Positions 46,238-58,100 of a DNA stretch of 64,000 nucleotides are shown piece after piece. Position 1 is the stretch's first letter. The number at the start of each line of letters is the position of its first letter. The notes under the pieces were generated by a model. The model was given only the letters and a program-made list of their open reading frames with translations, searched no databases and had not been told where the DNA came from. Location of the stretch: assembly GCF_029227915.1 (NCBI RefSeq), contig NC_079882.1, positions 25,177,001 through 25,241,000 on the forward strand, given 5' to 3'. The stretch is from Hydractinia symbiolongicarpus (lineage: Eukaryota > Cnidaria > Hydrozoa > Anthoathecata > Hydractiniidae). The position numbers were made by a program, and so were the translations under genes.

Positions 46238-48150
46238 TTAGAGGGTTTTCATAACACCCTCTTTAGCTTGTTTTATACGATCCAGGATATCGAGTTCAGA
46301 AATCTTTAATTTTGCTCGAACATCGATCATCGATTTTAAGGCAGCAGTTACAGGATCACGGAAATCACTTCTGGGCTGCATTTTTTGGCTATTGGTTTCG
46401 AAAGTACCCTTAAAGTTTTTCTTATCGCCAGTGGTATCAATTTTATCATCAGTATTCTTTGCGTTCTCTTTCAGGGTTTGGTCCTTCTCGACCGATGCAT
46501 TTTGTTTATCATCTTTCTTCTCCTCGGGTGTTATACTCTCCATCACTTTTTCTTTTGCATTAACTTCTTTGTGTTCGACTTCATCACTATCTTTGCTCTC
46601 CTCCTTAGAAGAAAATTTAGTTATGTTAGCGCGAATTTTGTGCTTTTTAGCACCACTCTCTACCTTGTGGCAAATCTTTTCCAAGTAATCCACACGATTC
46701 GACAAACTATCCAACTCATCGGGTGTGCACTCGAACAAACCATTGATCTGAAATAACCAGATATAAATTAAGAAATTCCAGAAGCGCCAAAACAAATGCG
46801 AAAAAAAACTCAAAAGCTTTGAGCAATTACCTGACTTGAACAAGTTCCTGGATCTCCCTTTGGCCCATGTGGACCTTCGGGGCCTTTTGGACCTAAAGGT
46901 CCCATCGGACCCTAAAAGAAACATGATTACTTTGTTTAGAGAAAACTTCGGTAGTCTAAAAATTCAAAAGATTCGCGAATGAAAGTTGCATAAGGGAATA
47001 ACCAAAAAAAACAAAGAAATTTTTGATCAAGTATCCACTTGGTCGAAAGTTTCTCAGAATAATATTTACAAGACGCATCAAAAAATATACCTTCAATCCT
47101 GGTTTACCATCTTTCCCATCTTTTCCTTTCAGATGCAGATGTAATGTGTTTTGATCAGATGGAAACGGACTATACATTGCTTGAGACTAAAAAAAGAATA
47201 GAAAATAAGATGGCTGTTGGATGTTTTTTTTTTTCGTTTTTGTCCAAAAAAAAGTTTAAAGGTTTCAACTTTCCGTTCGGATCGAAACAGATCGGAGCAA
47301 AAAAATTATCAACCAATCAGATTATAGGAATCACAATTGTCCGACCCAACCCTACCCTACCCTACCCGACCCGATCTGTTCTGTTCCATCGTTGAGTGGA
47401 AATTCGCCTTCAGCTAAGAATCACAACTTCAAGAAACATCTGTTTTATAGAACAAACATAAAGTAAAGTTACCAAAGTCGTCAACTGCATCTGCTGTCGG
47501 CTGCTCCCCTTCTCTTCATATCCTTTAGGTTGTAAAACCTGAAATTTGTTACCATCAGTTTGCTGAGCACCCTCAACCACAGGGACTAAATTCAGTCCCC
47601 CATCTGGTCCTTTAGCTAACGCATATCGTGTTGCACGCTTCCCTGCAGCTTCAAGTTCTATTTTTTCTTTACCTATATTAAGTTCTTCTTTGACCACTTT
47701 ATTGTCAGTAGGAGGAGCAACCATTTGTCCCGCTTTTGCAGATAGTAACGATTGTAAATTTGCCATACTTATGTCTTGGTTATTATTCGCACTACTGCTA
47801 GTCATAGCATTGTTAACAAGTCCTGGTAGGTCTTCTAAATTTATATTACCATTTTTATCTGGTGCTACATCTATATCTATTGGTTTATTACTACTAGAGA
47901 ACTGAGAAGTTTGTTGAGCTGTAGAAGCTCTCCGTGCAGCTGCTAATAACGAGTTTATATCAACTGTTTGGGTTTTCGATGCATCTTGCTGAACCGGAGA
48001 AACGGCTGCAGCCTTGTCGCTTGACGACAACAAGTCTTGTAGAGTGAACCTTTTAACGGCATTCTGGGTGGTTTCTTGTGAAGTTTTCACTTGCGTCGTA
48101 AGCGGTAGCAGTAGAAATACAATATAAAGGAAAAGTTCATGGCTGAGCAT
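46238..48150 (-). CDS. Short-collagen protein with signal peptide and charged C-terminal region
   Basis: Exons: 48150-47473, 47186-47091, 46911-46831, 46747-46238 (stop TAA). All junctions are phase 0; the product has 454 residues. A hydrophobic signal peptide (residues about 4-20) leads into a long Ser/Gln/Asn-rich region. Then come 11 uninterrupted Gly-X-Y triplets across two exons (GKDGKDGKPGLK then GPMGPLGPKGPEGPHGPKG), a cysteine after GDPGT, and a Lys/Glu-rich part with predicted helices (LDSLSNRVDYLEKICHK near its start, KLKISELDILDRIKQAKEG near its end). Such a short triple helix flanked by coil and cysteines fits a secreted trimeric matrix or lectin-stalk protein. The final exon could be skipped, or left through an internal GT at 46351, so that the collagen part joins the fibrinogen-like exons downstream. 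Confidence 0.75.
47345..47373. repeat. Telomere-like CCCTA short array
   Basis: A run of CCCTA-type units (CCCAACCCTACCCTACCC and onward) ending in CCCGACCCG, in the intron between the first two collagen-gene exons. It is too short to be a telomere. Confidence 0.8.
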
Positions 48151-49177
48151 ATTTTCTGACGATTCGTTTACTCACGAACTCTAAAAAAAGTCAAAAGTTT
48201 GCTTAAAATAATACGTTACATTATCAAACAGACACACGATAAACACACGATAAAATTGAAAACTTACGTTACCACGTTCGAATCAACTTCATCACGAGTA
48301 AATAAAAATATCAGAAAGTATTCTAATAAAAATTATTGTAAACAAAAATTTGTTCTTCTTTTTTTTTCTGGCCGTTTATTTTTTTTTCGTTATGCTTAAC
48401 TTCGAAAGCTGAATAACATTACTACGGTTCAGTGAACAAATTAAATATAAAGGTTTAATGCTATGATTGGTTCCACTTGAATGCGTCGTTGTGAATACGC
48501 CCGTAAACAAAAGAATGTCGCTTTTCTGACATTCCGAATATAATTTTGATATTTACGCATATCCAAATTATTATTACAATATTCTTCCAAAAAATTAATA
48601 AAATTTTAAAATATGTTGTGCAGAGAGGCAGGCGCACAGTCGCAAAGCAAATTTAGATTTGAACGAAATTTTCGGCATTATTAAAACACAAATTTGAGCA
48701 TGATCTAGCTTAAATACCCTGATGATTTGAATAGTAACCCAGTTTCTTTAGCTGCTCTATGATTATAACTTTAAATTTGAAATAAGCTTTTGTCATTACG
48801 CGTGCATCTCTAACAAAGGGTCCGTTTATTTAAAAATACGTTATCAAAAAGGTTTATCTGAAATTTTTATTTTTGTTAATAAAGTTTCTTATACTTTTCG
48901 AATTCCATCTGAAATAAGCGCACAGTCTATCGTTTAAAAACTAATTTCCAGTCTCGGTTACTTGGGAACAATAACTCAAAAACTTTCATATATTTGTTGA
49001 ATTATTAATATTTTTAAATCAAATGCAGTCATGTAATATAACGGATTGCGAGCGATATCACGCTTACGAAAATTCAAAACCTTTGATTAATGCTACAGAT
49101 CTTGCAAGCTCAGTGGTACAGAGTATAACCCGTCTACGGGTGCATACTGCATGATATTATACCTTACGAGCGATGTA
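48151..49177. other. Spacer between RTEL1 3' end and collagen-gene start
   Basis: No coding exon is recognised. An acceptor (TTTTTTAG) ends 28 bases upstream of the collagen ATG, so its leader is probably spliced. The RTEL1 3' UTR does not reach into this interval; RTEL1 lies to the right and is transcribed towards it. Confidence 0.5.
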
Positions 49178-52100
49178 TTACATGAATTTGCTAAAATCAT
49201 AACCATACAATCCAAGTTGGCCATCAATGTAGGATTTTTGAAGTTGTTTCCATTTAAAGGATAAATCACACTTTGGGCACTTCAACAATCCTGGCTAAAA
49301 TAAATTTGAACAAAAAAAGCTGCACAGAAGCTCAACGATGGTTGTAGAACCTAACTTAATATTTATACAATTTATACTTCGTCAGGGTGCCCACTCAATA
49401 ACTCTTGACATACAAGACATTCCTGACTTTTCTTTTGAAACATTGGATTATTTTAAAAATATAAAGCGTTTGATAGTACAAATTAATGCTGTTTTTTTAG
49501 AACAATAAAAATTTAAGCCTTGCCAGTTTTTTGGAAAATGAAAATAGTTCTGATTGACCATTTAAACCTAATATTTCTAATCCTTTCCTGACATTTCATA
49601 AAAAGACTAAATTTTGACATTTTGCCTATATTCTTAAAATTTCTGACAATTCCTAACATTGCAGACAGAGCAGACATCCTGTTCGTATATACGAATTCAA
49701 GCAATCCTGTTCTTCCCCTGGTGGTTAGAAATTATCGAATACTTACTGCAACAACACCTACCTTCTTGGAAGAGACCCAACATGCATAACATGCAAAATG
49801 ACAACAAGGAGGAGCGTGAGGCTTATACGCTTCTTCCAAACATATGATGCATTGTGTTGCTGAAATATAAACACGCCACTCACCAACCAAATACGTTATT
49901 CACCAATCAAAGTTCATATATTTATAAAAGGACCGATAGGAAATCACATAGTACTTAAAGAACTAATCAAAAATGGGCGGACGACAAGAAAAAGACATGG
50001 TGTAAACGGAAGAGATATTTTATAAAATTACAATATAAATAAAAATTACAATTTCATTTTTATTACTCTAAAAAATTGGCATTCACGTTATACCTGAGAA
50101 TTTTTCACAAGCTTCTTCAAAGTATTTTTTATCACTTTCTTTACCAATAAAAAATGAAAATCCTAAAAAATAAAAATAAATGGTTTGAACCATAATTGTT
50201 TTTATAACAAACTTTAAGTTGATTAATTTTCTTGCTTATTTTTGACTTATTAAAGATTATATTTCGCGAAGATTATATTTCGCGAATGAACTATTAAGTT
50301 TTTTCCGCGAAGAACAATTTTAACCAATAAAGTATTATTTCAGGCATAGTTAATGAGATAAGGTAGTCTATAATTGAATTAGCTCATTTCACAGAGATTT
50401 TTTATCAACTACAAAAAAAAGAGAAGAAACGAAAAAATACTTGTTTTTACAAAAACGTTTCGCGAAGTTTATTTTAGCAAAAATTTTTATAATAATGCGA
50501 GTTGACCTTTGCGCAAATTAATCAACTTAAATATTTATTAAGCATGAAGAGGCTGAGATCATTTCCAAAAATGTAATGCTTCCAATAAACTCCCCTCCAA
50601 TCCCCTCCAATAGGTACCCTTTTAGATCCCTCCTTTTAATATGCAATTCAAGAACGGAGGGTAACTTTTATTAAATTAAGGGCTTACATCTAATGCTTAA
50701 AATATCAAAATGCTTGTAAATTAAACAACGTACCTTCTAGTAATGATATATGTTCTAAGTCAGTACGGTCAAAAACATCTTCAAATTCTTTCATCAAGGT
50801 TTTTATATTTCCACTCTAAGAATAATACAGATAAGGTAAAGCGAGTCGAAACGTCAGCTTAAGTTCTGGTATTACCTCATTAAATGCACCTGGTTTGACT
50901 TTCCTGCATACAGACCTGGTTTATGCCCTGTAAATTTACATACATTGTTTACCTGTTTAAACATTTTCATGACCTGTCCGAACTTCTCATATTTATTTTT
51001 CGGTAACGTTTTTTTCACCTAGGAAACAAAAGACGTGCTGATTGCGGTTGACAAGATAATAATTGTTGACAACTTCCCCTGTCAAAGATGACCGGATGTA
51101 CTCGCAACGTTTTTTTTTTGACAGTTAAAAAAATTATGATAATAAAACTTTGATGTAAAAACTAGAATAAAAAACGTTACCTTTGAAAGGTATTCTTTTG
51201 CGTTTTGGACTTTTAACTTCTGAATGTCAATAGAAACAATAATCAACAAACAAATAAACAAATAAATAAATACTAAATATAAATCAACAGAAAGAGGAAC
51301 GAGCACTGTTCAGATTTTTACCTTTCCGCCTACTCCCATTTTTTTCTCGACATTAGCAGACGTCACAAGTCTGTATTTTTTGGTTTTCGGTTGCGGATTA
51401 CCAACATTGTTTCCAAGAATCGTCGAAGAAAGAGAAGAACATTGTAAACCTCCACTTTTCTCTGCCGCACCTTCATTTCTGCGCAAAGACTCAAATATGC
51501 TACCTTTCGCCTGTTTGTCAGCATTTAAAACAAACAAAGAATTTTTCGCAGCGCTGTTCGACATCGTGTTGCTGCCAAAAGACAATTTGTTGTTGTTGTT
51601 GTTGTTGTTGTTGTTGATGTGTACAGAAGCTGAGTAATATGTCTTTAACGCTTTCCTTTTCGTGCTCAATTGGTCAGACTCATTCGATATTGTGTCAAAC
51701 TTCCTCTTTTGTTTAGGTTCAACCACACCCATCTATAATATAAAACATTTCTTTAAAGACTGTCATAAAATAGAATAAAAAAATATCGTGGCTTACAAAC
51801 TTTTTGTTGCGTTTCTTTGAAGAATATGGCAAGATCGCGTTGAGCTTGTCCAAAATCTTTATATTCTTTGATCTGTTGTTTGATCCATACTGGAAGATGG
51901 CTTTTTGCATCGGAGTTACGGAACCTGCAATCGCAACGAAACCGCAATTAAAAAGACATTATTGATATAGATACAAAACAAACAAATAAAACAAACAAAA
52001 AACCAAAACAAAACAAAACGAAACATTCCCACCTTTCGTCACACAGTAAAATAGCGCCAAAATCATTTTTGTGTCGAATAACACGGCCAATGGCTTGATT

Positions 52101-55100
52101 GACAGCTCGGGAAGCTTGTTGTCGGTACCAGTCCTTTCCACTGATGCTTACTTTATTCTTTTGTTCATCAAGATATTGTTTCTTTAAGATAACCTAACAT
52201 TACAAACAAAATCTAAATATTATCTATCAACCTACATTTCTATATTCATTTCGTATTTAACCAGTAAATACTTCACAAAATTTTGCTAAAAAATTTTCCC
52301 CACATTAATTTGTGTCATGTCATTTTACGTTTTGTTTTCAGCAATGGAATTTATCGGAAGAAGTAAAGCGAATCACATCCTCTGTAATTTTTGATTTCCT
52401 TTTCGTCAGGATATTGATCTGTCGATGTGACACAGGAAATAAACCACATAGGAAATGCATGAAGCAATCAACTAAAACACATCTATACCATTACGTTTTT
52501 TTCTATAAGCAACTTGTCTTAGCTTGATTTTCCAAGGGTGAAATTTTGATATCAGCCTCAGAGTTGTTAAAAATTGCTAAGCGTGATGTTCAAATTCAAA
52601 TTTCTTATTAGACTTATCTTTCTTTTAAAGATTTTTTTTGTGGATTGCTTGTTTTGTTCAATTTTTTTAATTTTCGGCGTGGTTAGTTGCTTAGCAGTTG
52701 CTTAATTTTGACTCAAATTTCATCCTCAATCCTTAGCAGCTCAGTTGCTTATTAAGAAAAAATGTTGACGTGAAGGCCTTCATCTCCAAACGCCAAAAGT
52801 GATTCGTTGCCTGTCCATGTTAAAAAACTGACAAATGAAGTGATCTTAATACACGCTGTCACATAATACAAAGTCATACCCTCGGATCGAATGACGGTGG
52901 AAATGGTAGACCAGTGATAACTACGGCTCGGCCATTTGTGTCAGCAAAATCTAAGCCTTCGCTCACCTATAATTTAGAAAACTTAAATTAAATTTTTTTA
53001 TTGTTGATAAAATCAAGGTATCAATAGTAGCGATCGCATGATAGTAGGGATAGTATTTTACCTTCCCTCTACAAACGGCGAAAAATACAGCGCCTTTAAA
53101 ATTTGGATCGTGTACTTTTTCATAAAATTGTTCCATAGTTTCAGCAAGTCCGCTTTTACGTCTCGGTTCTACAAACAAGCCTTTGTTTTGACTAAGCCTG
53201 TCCCATATACCGCATCCCTAAAATATAGTGTGTAGATTTAATGAAGCTCTTATTGTATCTTTCTTAGAAGACGAAGAAGTGATTAAGTAATAAAAAAATA
53301 ATTTAAATAGTTAATTGCAATTACAAATAAAACTAACTTCTTTTTTTAATTACATCACGACATCGAAAAATTTTTAAGTTCACAAAATCATAAAATTTTA
53401 CGCTATAAATATACAGTATTGCGTAAACGTGACTTTGCAGTTTGACAGAAAGTGACCACTCAATCAAACCCTAACATCAAGTTGTCTATGCATACATGAA
53501 ATATTTATAAATTACAACAACATTGAGAATCAGTATATATATTACACATTAATACGTCACAATACTGGTCACAGCAATCGCCAAATCATCAAAGCACAAG
53601 TATACATAATATCCTGTACATGTACATATATCGAAACGAGACGGACATGTGTGGGAAAAAGCTTCATGCGAAATTGGCAATTACATGACCACAAGATATC
53701 CGCTCTGTATGGACAAGCAGTATATAAACGAGCGTAAAGGAATGGGAAGACAGTTTACAAAGGAGTGAGAAGAAGAAGAAACAGGATTCAGTGTTGTACA
53801 TGTAGAGAGTCAAAATGATGAATTGCACGTTGATACCGATCTTAGAAGGAAAAACGACATATTTTATTATACAGACATGTGTGCTGGTGCTCTTCTTGTT
53901 GTTCATCATATTTATGAACCTGATGACGTTGGTAGGAACAGCCACCTGTGATATCGAGTGCCAAATCAGACGCGTGTTCATGTCCAGCTATATAGGGAAC
54001 ATCTTGGGAGGTATCTCGTTATTAGGTAATGATATTGTGGCTTGGAAGATGAACATTTCTTCATTAACTTGCATGGATGGATTTGATCGTTACATCTTGC
54101 TGTATTTGGGTGTCAGCGCAAATATGATAGTGCTTGTCATGAATACCTACGTGAGGTACCAAAGACTCAAGATTATGCGTGTGAACAGCCAACGAGGATT
54201 TCCAAGCCACAAACAAATCCTACTCCAATACACAATACCAGCATGGCTGGGCGCAATTGGTATTTCCATTGCTGCGTTTTTTGTGCAAAAATATTATGGC
54301 TACTCAAGGTTTTTGATCTGCGTGGCGATTAGCGTGATCCCGCTCACTGGATCCATTATATGCAACATACTACTCACAAGATACTTAGGACTTGCTCAGA
54401 AGATGACAGAAAACGCGCAAAGATCAGCATCTGAAAAGGGTTTTAATAAAGCACAATTTCTGGTCAAAGCAACCGTCACCGCACATGCGATTTATTTGAT
54501 TATTGGAATAATCGTCACTGTCATCGATAATCTATACAAAGACGATCAATATGTCCATATCATTACCATCTGGATCCTACGTCTGATCTTCACCACCATG
54601 TTCACTATTGAATCCGAAGTATTCTTATACAAAACACCTCATGTTATCAGACGACTCATGCCATGGAACAGGACAAAAAAAGTCGACCCATCCTGCAAGC
54701 GTCCAGTCCCTCCTCCTCCTACAAACGCTACTACTGTTAGAGACAGCGTAAGAGACAGAGATAGCGTCTTATCTTCAATGACGACTAGTACATACAGCTT
54801 AAGCAATATACAAAAGTTCGAAGTATGAACCTAGTGTTCATACTTCGATAGAGATTTATTTTACTCATTGATAACGTTCTAGGAAGACTTGGAAGAAAAA
54901 AGTTACTTTTACGAAACTCTTATAATACACGACAACAAAATACTGTATTATATTAAATATATCTAATATATAAGATTTTAATATTAAATTATTCAGAATA
55001 TTTTATTATGTTTCTAAGTTATTTAGATATGCTTTGCTTTAGAGATTTTACTAAGGCAGAAAATATTACTTATTGTACTGTATATTTTTACTATTTATGT

Positions 55101-58100
55101 CATAACTTTACAATATAAAATATAAAATATTAAATCTGTTGTCATCATTGAATTATAAGTTAGCAAATGGCACTACACAACTAACCTGCCATTTTGCAAT
55201 CACCATATCCATGACGGGGTATGAAGGAAAAAATACCAACAAACCATGCGGAATGATCCTCGCCAGGTTGACGATCGTATTACCAAGACTGACTTGGTAC
55301 TCCGGGGTTGATCGAAATTTATAGGATGAATTTAAAGGCTTTCCATCAGGTCCTTGAGGTAGTATACCAACAAATACTTGGTGTCGTTCTATCACATGTG
55401 AGTTCTCTAACTCAACATCAAACGCGCTAAGATAACAGAAAACTATAATGTACGCATCGAATGCTACTTGATTCGAAAATTCATTTGAATAAGCTACCTG
55501 CTCTGTTGCATTTGCACAAATGAATTAAACGGAATATACTTAAAACGCTTACATGCTAAGTTCTGCTTTAAAAGACGACAACGGAGACAAAGTTCCACTT
55601 GTTAAAATTAAAGATCTAACTCCATGTGCCACCAGTTCCTGCATAGTTAGACCAGGGTTAAAACACCAGTAACTCAATGTCCTTGGAGCTATGATAAATT
55701 GGTGTGTTAGAAATTTAAGATTCAAGTAAAGCTCATAGGAAAATAAACATTTGCCGATGATATTCAACCTATGGACACCATTGCACCGCTCGACAGCTAT
55801 GTTAAATTCACGAGAAAAAAAAACATACCTTCTTTTGAAGAACTGGACTTGCTTGTCCATACATCTAATCTTTTCTTGTTTTTTTGATCATTTAGTTCAG
55901 CCTGGATATGTACCTAGAATATTGTAAACAACTTAAGTGAGTTAAGTGAGAAGAAAGTATTAAGTAATAAGCTGCGTATATGAAATACCCACCTTGTAGT
56001 ACTTTTGTATCGGTAGATTTGATGACAGGGAGGAAGAACTGTCTGCATTCCTTGAAAACATGGTCTAGGAAAAAATCAAACATAAACTAGCTAAGGCGCC
56101 TTGGCGAAAGTTGACAAGATTCGCAAGGTAAACTTATTTTTAGCACATTATTCGTAATGTCCAAGATGAAGAGCTTAATATTTCTTTCGGAGAAAATAAT
56201 TGTAAAAGCGAGAGTTATGTTGACTTATTAATCGATAATGAATACATTACAGTAGACATTTTTTTTTGGTTCAATGCAGTTTGTTTTCTATACATATCTT
56301 TTCTCTTTCTCAAAAAATGTGAGAGTGGCCACTGTATGGATATTGCGTTTTTTATCATTTACCAAAAAGAGGAGTTTCCAAACATAACAATAATACATAC
56401 TTTGAGAATAGTGTGAAATTAAGAATACATACTTTGAGAATAGTGTGAAATTAAGAATACATACTTTGAGAATAGTGGCAAATTTATCGAGAGCATAATT
56501 CCTTGCCTTGAAAACTTTCCGACCTAAATAAGTTCACGTTTCTGCACTTTATATGCTTATTGGAAAAATCAACAAACGAACGAACAGACAGACGGACGGA
56601 CGGACGGACGAACAAACAAAAGACAACAAAAGACAAACAAACGCGAATTACTTGATCCAGCAATCAAGCCACTCATTTTTTCAAGAGTATCCATTATCTG
56701 ATCTTTGGACTGTGAGTTTACATTTAATTGGTTTAACAAATCAAGGAGAAAACTAAAAATAAAAAATAAGAAACATTTTTAAACGAACATCAAGCTACAA
56801 AAGTCATCATACATTCTTACATTTATCACAAACGTATTCCTTAAAACAGCTTAGGAAAAGTTTCACCACCACAGCAGTGCTAATTGATTCCAAAGAATAA
56901 AAAAAAACTTGGCAGAATTGGTTAAATTTAATTTGATGCACAGTGAAAATAAAAAAAATGACAGGAATTTAATAGAGTGTGATTAAAAACATTATTATTG
57001 GCAAGAATTCAATTGGATGGACCTCGTCTGGCAGTAACTTAATTTGGTTTATTAGTTTTTTTTTTAAATATGCCAAATTTTTTTACTGTTATAATTTTAT
57101 CCCTTTTGGATGAAAGGGAATTGGTGAAATGTGTGTTAAAGACGTTTGAATTTACCAAGAAAGATAGAGATATTTAAATAAAAGCCATTTTTAAACCGAC
57201 AATGTTTTTAAACTATTTAAATGTAGAATACTTAAAGTGTTATGTTTTTATGCATAAAAAGCATGCAGCAACCTGGCTACCTTACCCTTAACATGTCATC
57301 TTGCAGAAAACTTACCTAGCAGGCTTCGTGACACTTTCATTTTTATCTAACTCTACTTCACTAATGGCTGCTTCAAGTTTTAAAAATAATGCTAAAGAGA
57401 AAAGTGATAGATGTCAAACCCATACTATACCTGTCACTTGTTTAAAACAAAATTGACTTACTTTTCATCAGAGAGGTATCCTCAGCTGTCAAATCACCAG
57501 GTGATGCTAAAAAATAAAATTTTGTATACTATTTTACCTCAAAATATAACCCCCGACAAAAGATCTCTAAGAATTGTGTTTTGTACCTTCATCTTGCATC
57601 GTGCCATCTTCTTCTTGTTGTAACAACGTTTCGATACATTGTTGACAGTCCTCAATGCAGGAAGCCAAATCGAATGATGTCAAATCAAAAGATGAATTCT
57701 CTTCACATACACTCTCCTAAAAAGAATATGTTTCTTTAAATTTTTGTAATGTTTATAAAAAGTTTACGCTGGCTTTAATATACATAAAAAAGTTACCACG
57801 TTGTGTGCTTCATCTAGTAATATTACAGTATTATTTAAGTCAATACTGTGTGCATTGCGAGCCTAAATACAAACCAAAACAATACATCAGGTTATCCTCA
57901 AAAACGAATCAGCCTTTCTAATTCGGCAATGCCAGACGTGAAAACCAACAAATGTTAATAAAACAGGCTAATGAAAATCACTTGGCAATATTTTGTCAAT
58001 TTCAAAAAGCTTAAAACGTTCATATACCATGTCAGCAAAATCGTTATTTTTTTAAGTTTGTCAACTTATCACCTTAACTCAATGTAAATTTGCTACATTT

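Noticed and set aside
46385-46756. 123-residue hydrophobic frame on the plus strand
   Set aside because: Antisense shadow of the Lys/Glu-rich collagen-gene exon.
47345-47373. Interstitial telomere
   Set aside because: Too short and interrupted; units are CCCTA rather than the animal CCCTAA.
49095-49150. tRNA-like stretch (AGCTCAGTGGTACAGAG)
   Set aside because: Lies beside the RTEL1 stop, and no cloverleaf or B box could be completed.
53664-53981. 105-residue minus-strand frame at the start of the 7TM gene
   Set aside because: Overlaps the 7TM promoter and first helix in antisense; no domain.
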